Source of the DNA: DASSFZ01 sp036514635
GTDB lineage: Bacteria > Chloroflexota > Anaerolineae > Fen-1058
Reading direction: 5' to 3'
NCBI GenBank assembly: GCA_036514635.1
Contig: DATBWU010000193.1
Coordinates: 1-11,146, forward strand
DNA length: 11,146 nucleotides
Notes under the pieces: generated by a model
Database searches by the model: none
Told to the model about the DNA's origin: nothing
Seen by the model: only the letters and a program-made list of their open reading frames with translations
Program-made: the position numbers and the translations under genes
In this document: piece after piece, positions 6,803 to 11,146 of the stretch
Position numbering within the stretch: the stretch's first letter is position 1
Layout: the number at the start of each line of letters is the position of its first letter

Positions 6803-6816
6803 CCCCCTGAAGGGGG
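6803..6816. terminator. Small GC hairpin downstream of gatB
   Basis: CCCCC-TGAA-GGGGG stem-loop 41 bases after the gatB stop. No T-run follows, so termination activity is doubtful; it may just be part of the repeat element. Confidence 0.3.
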
Positions 6817-6859
6817 CAAGCGACACCAGGGTTTCTCCAGGTTTTCTTCGCGTCGCCCG

Positions 6860-6878
6860 CCCCGCGTTTTTTGCGGGG
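6860..6878. terminator. GC hairpin with T-run in its loop
   Basis: CCCCGC (6860-6865) pairs with GCGGGG (6873-6878) around a GTTTTTT loop. The T-run is in the loop rather than after the stem, so it is not a canonical intrinsic terminator, but it lies between the convergent gatB and response regulator genes. Confidence 0.3.
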
Positions 6879-6913
6879 TGGTGACTTGGTGGTGAGTTTT
6901 AAGACAGTCTCGT

Positions 6914-6946
6914 AGACTTCCGAGGTCTTGAAGACCTCGGAAGTCT
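6914..6946. repeat. Perfect 15-bp dyad repeat, copy 1
   Basis: Arms AGACTTCCGAGGTCT (6914-6928) and AGACCTCGGAAGTCT (6932-6946) are perfect reverse complements around TGA. It sits between the convergent gatB and response regulator genes, 8 bases from the regulator stop. Nearly the same sequence recurs at 7537-7569. It could act as a bidirectional transcription barrier; no T-run follows on either strand. Confidence 0.8.
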
Positions 6947-6954
6947 GGCGATCG

Positions 6955-7326
6955 TCAGGCCAGCAGGTTGACGGCCTGCCGAATGGCGTACAGCAAGGCC
7001 GCTTCGCCGTCGTGCTTGCCGACAAACGCCGTAGCGCCTGCGGCGAGCGCCTGCGTCCGCGTGGCGACATCGCTGTGCAGGCTGACGGCGATCACCGCGC
7101 ACTGCGGCGCGACGGCGCGAATGGCCCGGGCGGCCGTCAGGCCGTCCATGCGCGGCATCTCGATATCCATCAGAACCACGTCGGGATGCAGTGTGTGAGT
7201 CATTTCAATCGCCGCAATGCCGTCGCCGGCTTCACCGATCACTTCGATATCCCGTTCCAGCCCCAGGCGCATCTTCAAGCCCTGCCGCACCATCGGCTGG
7301 TCATCCACCAGTAAGACCTTGATCAT
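6955..7326 (-). CDS. Receiver-only response regulator (NarL/FixJ-like receiver)
   Basis: 123-residue single receiver domain. Phosphorelay residues are all present: acidic pocket D8-D9 in VLLVDDQPMVRQGL, phospho-acceptor Asp54 in VLMDIEMPRMDG, switch Ser82 in AVSLHS and Lys104 in FVGKHDG. The sequence style (VRQGLKMRLGLERDIEVIGEAGDG) is that of NarL/FixJ receivers, which normally carry a C-terminal LuxR-type helix-turn-helix; here the protein stops right after the last receiver helix (IRQAVNLLA). It is either a genuine CheY-like stand-alone receiver or a shortened NarL-type regulator. No histidine kinase is nearby. Start ATG 7326 gives the conserved MIKVLLVDD; in-frame ATGs at 7335 and 7377 would add residues unlike the family. 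It is flanked on both sides by copies of a perfect dyad repeat. Confidence 0.9.
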   Translation of the reverse strand: MIKVLLVDDQPMVRQGLKMRLGLERDIEVIGEAGDGIAAIEMTHTLHPDVVLMDIEMPRMDGLTAARAIRAVAPQCAVIAVSLHSDVATRTQALAAGATAFVGKHDGEAALLYAIRQAVNLLA

Positions 7327-7370
7327 AACGTGCATCCCTGACCAGTCCCGCCCTGAGGATGGGGAAGAGT

Positions 7371-7387
7371 GGAGCACGTGGTGCTCC
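7371..7387. promoter_or_regulatory. Dyad upstream of the response regulator
   Basis: GGAGCAC-GTG-GTGCTCC, a perfect 7-bp inverted repeat with a 3-base centre, 45 bases upstream of the regulator start. It could be an operator or a leader hairpin; no binding protein can be named. Confidence 0.35.
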
Positions 7388-7411
7388 TGTGGCGTGGACT
7401 ATCTCGGAACC

Positions 7412-7417
7412 ACTATA
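7412..7417 (-). promoter_or_regulatory. Possible -10 box of the response regulator gene
   Basis: Minus-strand TATAGT (5/6 to TATAAT), about 85 bases upstream of ATG 7326. No convincing -35 is found at 16-18 bases, so support is weak. The rest of the 275-base gap 7327-7601 shows only this, the 7371 dyad and the 7537 dyad repeat. Confidence 0.2.
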
Positions 7418-7536
7418 GCCGGTGGTGGCCCGGCAAGCCCCCCCGAAACGCCTTATTTGATCTACGACTTTTGGAGTAGATGCCAGGTGACCGGCACTTC
7501 TGCCCCCTTCGCTCACCGCACTGCGCGGCACGTTCC

Positions 7537-7569
7537 AGACTTCCGAAGTCTCGGAGACTTCGGAAGTCT
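7537..7569. repeat. Perfect 15-bp dyad repeat, copy 2
   Basis: Arms AGACTTCCGAAGTCT (7537-7551) and AGACTTCGGAAGTCT (7555-7569) around CGG; flanking C7536 and G7570 extend the stem to 16 bp. Each arm can also fold on itself (AGACTT/AAGTCT). It lies 32 bases past the prs stop and may mark the end of the prs transcript, though no T-run follows. It is a close relative of the repeat at 6914-6946. Confidence 0.8.
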
Positions 7570-7601
7570 GTGCGTCCTTCACCTCTAAACCAAAATGAGC
7601 G

Positions 7602-8564
7602 CTACTCGTTAAACATCTGTCCCACCGAGACGGCCTCGTGGACGCGCCGGATCACCTCGGCCAGCAGCGGCGCGATGGTCAGGACTTTCATGTTCGGCAC
7701 ACGCTTCGATTCGGAGAGCGGGACGGTGTCGGTTGTGACGATCTCTTTGATCGGCAGGGCGCGCAGCCGCTCGACCGCCGGGCCGGACAGAATAGCGTGC
7801 ACGAACGACAGGTACACGTCGGCTGCGCCGCATTCCTTGACGATGCGCACCGCATCCGATACCGACCCGGCGGTATCCACCTCGTCGTCCACGATGATCA
7901 CATCCTTGCCGCGCACATCGCCGATGAGCGACAAAGCCTGCGCGTGTGCATCGTTGCCGCTGCGGCGCTTCTCGACGAAGGCCATCGGCAGGTTGAGCCG
8001 CTGCGCGAAGTTGCGCCCCTTCTTAGCGAAGCCCAGATCGGCGGTCACCACCACCGCATTGCGCAAGTCTTTGGTCGCCAGGTAATCGCACAACAGGTGA
8101 AAAGTCGTCAACTCGTCGCCCGGAATGCCGAAGAAGCCTTGTATCTGCCCGGCGTGCAGATCGAGCACCAGAAACCGGTCGGCCCCGGCGGTGCTGATCA
8201 TGTCGGCCAGCAGGCGCGCGGTGATCGGCACGCGGGGCTGATCTTTCTTATCGCTGCGACCATAGGCGAAGTATGGAATCACCGCCGTGATGCGCCCGGC
8301 GTTGGCGCGCTTCACCGTGTCCAGCAGGATCAGCAACTCCATGATGTTGTCGCTGACCGGCGACGAGGTGGTCTGGATGACGAACACATCCTGCCCGCGC
8401 ACGCTGGCCTGCAACTGGACGAAGATATTTTCGTTGGGAAAGCGAATGATCTCGCGCGGGCTGAGGGCGATGTTCAAATAGCGGCAGACCTCTTCGGCGA
8501 GCGGTCGAGACCCCGTGCCGGAGAAGACACGGATATCGCTATACGCTCGCAGGGTCGTTCGCAT
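7602..8564 (-). CDS. prs: Ribose-phosphate pyrophosphokinase (PRPP synthetase), divergent type
   Basis: 320-residue enzyme making 5-phosphoribosyl 1-diphosphate from ribose 5-phosphate and ATP, the entry to nucleotide, His and Trp synthesis. Motifs in order: FSGTGSRPLAEEV; RFPNENIFVQ (41-50); AVIPYFAYGRSDKKDQPRVP (94-113); catalytic-type DLHAGQIQGFF (135-145); VEKRRSG (197-203); PRPP loop IVDDEVDTAGS (224-234); C-terminal SVGQMF. Compared with the classical E. coli/B. subtilis enzyme, the adenine-contacting Asp and Glu of F-S-D-G-E are Asn44 and Asn46, and VDDMIDTGGT has become VDDEVDTAGS. This is the look of a divergent PRPP synthetase clade rather than decay, since length and catalytic Lys/Arg/His are kept. 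ATG 8564 is preceded by GAGGA (8570-8574) at 5 bases. The start overlaps the phosphatase gene by 26 bases. Confidence 0.93.
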   Translation of the reverse strand: MRTTLRAYSDIRVFSGTGSRPLAEEVCRYLNIALSPREIIRFPNENIFVQLQASVRGQDVFVIQTTSSPVSDNIMELLILLDTVKRANAGRITAVIPYFAYGRSDKKDQPRVPITARLLADMISTAGADRFLVLDLHAGQIQGFFGIPGDELTTFHLLCDYLATKDLRNAVVVTADLGFAKKGRNFAQRLNLPMAFVEKRRSGNDAHAQALSLIGDVRGKDVIIVDDEVDTAGSVSDAVRIVKECGAADVYLSFVHAILSGPAVERLRALPIKEIVTTDTVPLSESKRVPNMKVLTIAPLLAEVIRRVHEAVSVGQMFNE

Positions 8565-9255
8565 GGTCGTCCTCGTTCAACGGGTCTTCTGCGTCCAGCG
8601 GGGAATCGTCGGCAGCGTGGGCGGGGATGAGCGACGGCCCGGGAGGCGCTGCGTCCAACAGGTGGCCGACATCATTCAGGCGATGGATACGTAACAGCGA
8701 CGAGCCGACTTCGACCTCGCTGATCGACGCATTCTCGAAGCGAAAGGGGTGCCGCTTTTCCGGGTGCAGTCCCAGCAGGTGCGCCAGATACTCGCCGAAA
8801 ATGCCGCTGTGCGACACGACGATCACGCGGCTATCGGGATGCCGCGCGGCGATGTCCTCGATCACCCCTGTGGCGCGCGCACGGAATACGTGCTGCTTCT
8901 CGCCGCCCGGCATATCCATCGCCTGATGCATCCAGGCCGCGGCAAACTCCGGGAACTGCTGGGCGATCTCCATCCACACCAGGCCGGTGAACAGGCCCAT
9001 GTTGTGCTCTTTCAGACGCTCCTCGACCTGCACCGGCCGGCCGATCGTCCCGGCGATGCACTCCGCCGTCTGACGCGCGCGCTGCAACGGGCTTGAATAC
9101 AACGCAGCGATCGGCTGACCGCGAAACCGATCGGCCACCTGCCCGGCCTGGGATAGCCCGCGCTCGCTCAAGGGCGGATCGGCCTGGCCCTGCACGCGGC
9201 CTTCAGCGTTCCAGATCGATTCCGCATGGCGAATCAGGTACAAACGAACGGACAC
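8539..9255 (-). CDS. Histidine phosphatase superfamily protein (phosphoglycerate mutase-like)
   Basis: 238-residue member of the branch-1 histidine phosphatases. The phospho-accepting His10 is in YLIRHAES, with R9, SSPLQRARQTA (R59), acid-base Glu83 in LKEHNMGLF, MPGGE (115-119) and the second His149 in VVSHSGIFGEYL. Such enzymes hydrolyse small phosphoesters (sugar phosphates, alpha-ribazole phosphate and others); substrate cannot be read. The catalytic domain ends near residue 195; the last 40 residues or so are an acidic, Pro/Ala-rich, probably disordered tail. Start is GTG 9255 with a strong GGAGG (9263-9267) 7 bases upstream. Its end overlaps prs by 26 bases, so the two are co-translated. 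The B12-dependent genes upstream would fit alpha-ribazole phosphatase, and prs would fit a pentose-phosphate role; both are speculative. Confidence 0.9.
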   Translation of the reverse strand: MSVRLYLIRHAESIWNAEGRVQGQADPPLSERGLSQAGQVADRFRGQPIAALYSSPLQRARQTAECIAGTIGRPVQVEERLKEHNMGLFTGLVWMEIAQQFPEFAAAWMHQAMDMPGGEKQHVFRARATGVIEDIAARHPDSRVIVVSHSGIFGEYLAHLLGLHPEKRHPFRFENASISEVEVGSSLLRIHRLNDVGHLLDAAPPGPSLIPAHAADDSPLDAEDPLNEDDHANDPASV

Positions 9256-9262
9256 GGCAACC

Positions 9263-9267
9263 CCTCC
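9263..9267 (-). promoter_or_regulatory. Shine-Dalgarno of the histidine phosphatase gene
   Basis: Minus-strand GGAGG 7 bases before GTG 9255; it supports the non-ATG start. No promoter is evident in the 150-base gap to meaB, so the gene may be read from the mcmA2-meaB transcript. Confidence 0.65.
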
Positions 9268-9317
9268 ACCCGAATTTCAGGCCCACAGGGTCTTACTCAC
9301 TCACGTCGCCCCGTTTT

Positions 9318-9387
9318 ACCGCCGAGAACGCAGAAAGCGCTGAGTGAAATGCAAGGGAATCTCCGCGTTCTCCGCAAACTCTGCGGT
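9318..9387. repeat. Imperfect palindromic intergenic repeat
   Basis: Two 27-base arms, 9318-9344 and 9361-9387, are inverted copies with 19 of 27 positions complementary around a 16-base spacer; the arms begin ACCGCCGAG and end CTCTGCGGT. An outer pair ACTCAC (9295-9300) and GTGAGT (9401-9406) brackets it and touches the meaB stop codon. Arms contain GAACGCAG/CGCGTTCTCCGC-like units of the kind seen in widespread extragenic repeats. Non-coding. Confidence 0.55.
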
Positions 9388-9405
9388 GATACTGCGGAAG
9401 GTGAG

Positions 9406-10419
9406 TTACTCACCCGTCAAGGCGCGCGCCGCCGTGTACGGATCGATCTCGCGCGCGACGATCCGATCGACCACACCGTCCAGCCCGACCCGGCCTATCT
9501 GTTGCATCAGCCGATCGAGCAGCGTCTCGCGCAAAATCGCCTCAAGCTCGGCCGCGGCGCGCACGCGCCGGCGCGCCCGGCCCTCGCCACTGGCCTCCAG
9601 GTGCGCCCGATGTCGATCGATCGCGTCGACCAATTCATCGACGCCCTTGCCCTCCGGTGCGATCGTCTTCACGATCGGCGGTCGCCAACCTTTCGCAGCG
9701 ACATTGGATGCAAGCGCGGAGACCTCCATGATCTGGCCGTGATGCGGCACAACGCGCGGCGCGCTTCCCAGGTCTAGCATAGTCTGCAGGGCGCGCAGCG
9801 TGTTGTCCGCGCCATCGCGATCGGCTTTGTTCACTACCAGAACGTCTGCGATTTCGAGGATGCCCGCCTTGATCGCCTGTACTTCGTCGCCGAGGCCCGG
9901 CGCTTCGACCACCAGCACCGTGTCGGCGGTGCGTGCAATCTCGACTTCGCTCTGGCCTGCGCCGACGGTTTCGATCAGGATCGCTGCGTAACCCACGGCG
10001 TCGAGCGCGCGCACGACATCGGCCGTCGAGCGGGCCAGGCCTCCCAGGCTGCCGCGCGTCGCCATCGAGCGGATGAACACACCGTCGTCGCCGGCCAGGT
10101 CGCGCATGCGGATGCGATCACCCAGGAGCGCGCCGCCGGTGAACGGCGAACTGGGATCGACGGCGACGATACCGACCGTCTGGCTGCGACGGCGGAAGGC
10201 TTTTGCCAGCTCGTTGACCAGGGTGCTCTTGCCCGTGCCGGGCGATCCGGTCACACCGATGATCGCCGCGCGGCCCGTGCGCGGATGCAATCGGGACACG
10301 CACACTGCGGCAGCAGATGGATCGGTCTCGATCAGGCTGATCAATTGCGCCAGCGCGCGACGATTGCCGCCGAGCGCGGTCTCGATCAAGTCTTGCGGGG
10401 AACGTCGAGCCGCACCCAT
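9406..10419 (-). CDS. meaB: MeaB-type GTPase, methylmalonyl-CoA mutase chaperone
   Basis: 337-residue G3E-family P-loop GTPase that protects methylmalonyl-CoA-type mutases and gates cobalamin loading. Landmarks (from ATG 10419): Walker A GSPGTGKST (58-66); VAVDPSSPFTGGALLGDRIR (85-104) with Asp88 and Asp101; IRSMATRGSLGGL (116-128); the switch-like ETVGAGQSEVEI (150-161); and base-specificity NKAD (197-200). The C-terminal helical dimerisation arm is present (RAAAELEAILRETLLDRL). The frame is open 25 codons upstream, but ATG 10419 follows the mcmA2 stop by one base and gives the normal family length. The partner B12-binding subunit is directly upstream, confirming the mutase association over the related ArgK annotation. 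Confidence 0.95.
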   Translation of the reverse strand: MGAARRSPQDLIETALGGNRRALAQLISLIETDPSAAAVCVSRLHPRTGRAAIIGVTGSPGTGKSTLVNELAKAFRRRSQTVGIVAVDPSSPFTGGALLGDRIRMRDLAGDDGVFIRSMATRGSLGGLARSTADVVRALDAVGYAAILIETVGAGQSEVEIARTADTVLVVEAPGLGDEVQAIKAGILEIADVLVVNKADRDGADNTLRALQTMLDLGSAPRVVPHHGQIMEVSALASNVAAKGWRPPIVKTIAPEGKGVDELVDAIDRHRAHLEASGEGRARRRVRAAAELEAILRETLLDRLMQQIGRVGLDGVVDRIVAREIDPYTAARALTGE

Positions 10420-10420
10420 C

Positions 10421-10828
10421 TCAACCCGATCGGGTCTGCTCGACCTGTTCGTTGATGAAGCGTGCGATGTCTTGTGTATTGGCGCCCGGCCCAAACACCC
10501 TGCGCACGCCGGCCGCTTTCAACGGCTCCACGTCCTCGTCCGGCACGATCCCGCCGACGAACACCAGCACGTCGTCGAGTCCCTTCTGCTTGAGCAGGTC
10601 GATCACGCGCGGCACCAGCGTCATGTGCGCGCCCGACAAGATGGAGAGTCCCACCGCATCGACATCTTCCTGCAGCGCGGCTTCGGCAATCATCTCCGGC
10701 GTCTGGCGCAGGCCGGTGTAAATCACTTCCATGCCGGCATCGCGCAAGGCGCGGGCGACGACCTTGGCCCCCCGGTCGTGCCCATCCAGCCCCGGCTTGG
10801 CGATGAGCACGCGGATTTTTCGATCCAT
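10421..10828 (-). CDS. Methylmalonyl-CoA mutase-type B12-binding subunit (stand-alone C-terminal domain)
   Basis: 135-residue cobalamin-binding domain of the acyl-CoA mutase family, working with a separate catalytic TIM-barrel subunit not in this window. The base-off/His-on signature is intact: D15-G-H17-D-R-G20 (KPGLDGHDRGAK), with His17 as the cobalt ligand; LSILSGAH (61-68) and VFVGGIVP near residues 90-97 complete the nucleotide-tail pocket. Length equals the mutase C-terminal domain alone, so this is the small subunit form (mcmA2-like), not a fragment. Mutase substrate (methylmalonyl-, ethylmalonyl- or isobutyryl-CoA) cannot be told. ATG 10828 is preferred: GAGGAG (10833-10838) ends 4 bases upstream; an in-frame GTG at 10831 is too close to it. 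meaB follows by one base. Confidence 0.94.
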   Translation of the reverse strand: MDRKIRVLIAKPGLDGHDRGAKVVARALRDAGMEVIYTGLRQTPEMIAEAALQEDVDAVGLSILSGAHMTLVPRVIDLLKQKGLDDVLVFVGGIVPDEDVEPLKAAGVRRVFGPGANTQDIARFINEQVEQTRSG

Positions 10829-10832
10829 CACG

Positions 10833-10838
10833 CTCCTC
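10833..10838 (-). promoter_or_regulatory. Shine-Dalgarno of the B12-binding subunit gene
   Basis: Minus-strand GAGGAG 4 bases before ATG 10828. A hairpin (10841-10869) ends 2 bases upstream of it, and an upstream hairpin arm is complementary to it, so its accessibility may be regulated. Confidence 0.65.
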
Positions 10839-10840
10839 TA

Positions 10841-10869
10841 GCAACCCAGTTTCTTCAACTGGTGGTTGC
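10841..10869 (-). promoter_or_regulatory. Leader hairpin next to the mcmA2 Shine-Dalgarno
   Basis: GCAACC-CAGTT (10841-10851) pairs with AACTG-GT-GGTTGC (10857-10869): 11 base pairs with a 2-base bulge and a 5-base loop. It lies in the 5' leader, 2 bases from the ribosome-binding site. Confidence 0.5.
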
Positions 10870-10880
10870 ACACAAATGCT

Positions 10881-10937
10881 CTAGGCCCGCGTCTCGCGGG
10901 CCGCGCGAAGCGGACGAGGACGCGGACGGAGAGCCAT
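10881..10937 (-). CDS. Possible leader mini-ORF, Arg/Pro-rich (18 aa)
   Basis: ATG 10937 to TAG 10881 on the minus strand reads MALRPRPRPLRAARETRA, in the leader of the B12-binding subunit gene. No Shine-Dalgarno site is evident and the Arg-Pro run coincides with three tandem GGACG-type hexamers, so it may be chance. Its end overlaps the hairpin 10884-10902, the geometry expected of an attenuating leader peptide. Confidence 0.25.
   Translation of the reverse strand: MALRPRPRPLRAARETRA
10884..10902. promoter_or_regulatory. Strong GC hairpin in the divergent leader region
   Basis: GGCCCGCG-TCT-CGCGGGCC, a perfect 8-bp stem. No T-run follows on the minus strand. The stem core is shared with the hairpin at 11126-11143. 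Confidence 0.5.
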
Positions 10938-10967
10938 CGAGATGTGAACAATTACCAGAGTTTCTTC

Positions 10968-10986
10968 AAGGAGCCGGATGCTCCTT
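10968..10986 (-). promoter_or_regulatory. Promoter-proximal leader hairpin with anti-Shine-Dalgarno arm
   Basis: AAGGAGC (10968-10974) and GCTCCTT (10980-10986) form a perfect 7-bp stem around CGGAT. On the minus-strand transcript the 3' arm GCTCCTT is also complementary to GAGGAGC at the mcmA2 ribosome-binding site. Confidence 0.4.
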
Positions 10987-10998
10987 CTGACGCGCGGG

Positions 10999-11004
10999 AT
11001 TATA
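10999..11004 (-). promoter_or_regulatory. -10 box of the mcmA2-meaB transcript
   Basis: A perfect minus-strand TATAAT, predicting transcription from about 10992 and a leader of about 160 bases. The -35 region (TTCCCG at 17 bases spacing) is poor, so activator help or an alternative promoter is possible. Confidence 0.5.
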
Positions 11005-11032
11005 CAACATTCATACGAGGCCGGGAAGAATC

Positions 11033-11062
11033 TTGACCGCACCCCTTCCCCTCTCCTATACT
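11033..11062 (+). promoter_or_regulatory. Sigma70-type promoter reading rightward out of the window
   Basis: TTGACC (11033-11038), an 18-base spacer and TATACT (11057-11062); each hexamer matches 5/6. Transcription would start near 11069, divergent from mcmA2, into the hairpin leader at 11094-11146. Confidence 0.6.
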
Positions 11063-11093
11063 CGACGCGGGAACAATCTGCGGTTTCGCTCAC

Positions 11094-11113
11094 CGACCGC
11101 GTCCTCGCGGTCG
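11094..11113 (+). promoter_or_regulatory. Leader hairpin 1 of the rightward transcript
   Basis: CGACCGCG-TCCT-CGCGGTCG, a perfect 8-bp stem about 25 bases after the predicted start. Its 5' arm plus loop is complementary to the loop plus 3' arm of the next hairpin. Confidence 0.5.
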
Positions 11114-11125
11114 ATCAGGATAGCC

Positions 11126-11146
11126 GCCCGCGTGGACGCGGGCTTT
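11126..11146 (+). terminator. Terminator-like hairpin (attenuator candidate), cut by the window edge
   Basis: GCCCGCG-TGGA-CGCGGGC, a perfect 7-bp GC stem directly followed by TTT at the last bases of the window. Lying 55-75 bases after a good promoter, it would be an attenuator of the next gene or the end of a small RNA. The length of the T-run cannot be seen. Confidence 0.45.

Larger units (their letters stand above)
6761..6911. repeat. 151-base intergenic element with terminal inverted repeats
   Basis: Ends are perfect 9-base inverted repeats: GAGACTGTC (6761-6769) and GACAGTCTC (6903-6911). A second inverted pair lies inside: ACCACCAAG (6788-6796) and CTTGGTGGT (6885-6893). The middle carries two small GC hairpins. 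No coding potential is visible. It starts on the last base of the gatB stop codon. It resembles a MITE-like or extragenic palindromic repeat; no clear target-site duplication is seen. Confidence 0.6.

Noticed and set aside
5337..7070. 577-codon open frame on the minus strand opposite gatB
   Set aside because: It is antisense to a certain gatB gene; its product is His/Ala/Arg-rich without family features and its N-terminal part translates the dyad repeat and the inverted-repeat element.
6914..7569. CRISPR array
   Set aside because: Only two dyad copies, about 600 bases apart with a gene between them; no regular spacing and no cas genes.
7301..7582. 93-codon minus-strand open frame upstream of the response regulator
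   Set aside because: Its start translates the dyad repeat (TSEVSETSEVW) and the rest has no family features; it overlaps the real regulator gene in another frame.
7327..7601. Hidden RNA gene or tRNA in the 275-base gap
   Set aside because: No cloverleaf, no TTCGA-type T-arm with acceptor pairing; only dyads are visible.
10420..10494. 25-residue N-terminal extension of MeaB
   Set aside because: It would overlap the mcmA2 coding end and does not look like MeaB; ATG 10419 gives the normal length.
10911..10928. Tandem hexamer (three GGACG-type units) as a variable repeat
   Set aside because: Only three imperfect units; too short to claim a repeat locus.
10829..11000. Cobalamin riboswitch before the B12-binding subunit
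   Set aside because: No B12-box (GCCACTG-like) sequence or the expected core was found on the minus strand; the gene uses B12 but the leader does not match.

Overview
The window is GC-rich, protein-dense bacterial DNA; one 60-base stretch of gatA counted by eye is 43/60 G+C. Gene content and protein style suggest a Chloroflexota-like organism: Gat amidotransferase genes, a PRPP synthetase of the divergent 'NEN / SDKKD' type, a stand-alone B12-binding mutase subunit with MeaB, and frequent long intergenic dyad repeats. The phylum is an inference; there is no marker here that fixes it.

Bases 1-6761 form one unbroken plus-strand array of ten genes with overlaps or gaps of at most about 36 bases: gatA (5' truncated by the window edge), a HEPN protein, a MNT nucleotidyltransferase, a long-type sugar-phosphate nucleotidyltransferase, a small unknown protein, a class I PLP aminotransferase, a KTSC-domain protein, mntA, hepT and gatB. 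Two of the three Gat subunits that convert Glu-tRNA(Gln)/Asp-tRNA(Asn) to Gln/Asn-tRNA therefore bracket the array; gatC is not visible. Between them lie two unrelated HEPN/MNT pairs in opposite gene order. The second carries all the hallmarks of the type VII toxin-antitoxin system HepT/MntA, whose toxin is an RNase and whose antitoxin AMPylates it. The HEPN/MNT/KTSC genes are less GC-rich than their neighbours, as expected of acquired cassettes, yet are stitched in tightly; the gatB ribosome-binding site overlaps the hepT stop codon.

Bases 6762-7601 hold an orphan receiver-only response regulator on the minus strand between repeats: a 151-base element with terminal inverted repeats that begins at the gatB stop codon, and two related perfect 15-bp dyads, one on each side of the regulator gene.

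Bases 7602-10828 are minus-strand genes transcribed leftward in the order mcmA2 (B12-binding subunit of a methylmalonyl-CoA-type mutase), meaB (its GTPase chaperone), a histidine phosphatase and prs (PRPP synthetase). mcmA2/meaB are one base apart and phosphatase/prs overlap by 26 bases. A degenerate palindromic repeat lies between meaB and the phosphatase gene.

Bases 10829-11146 are a divergent regulatory region. Leftward, a TATAAT box precedes a leader of about 160 bases with several hairpins and an Arg/Pro-rich mini-ORF in front of mcmA2. Rightward, a good sigma70-type promoter precedes two strong GC hairpins, the second followed by TTT at the window edge, which look like an attenuator for a gene outside the window.
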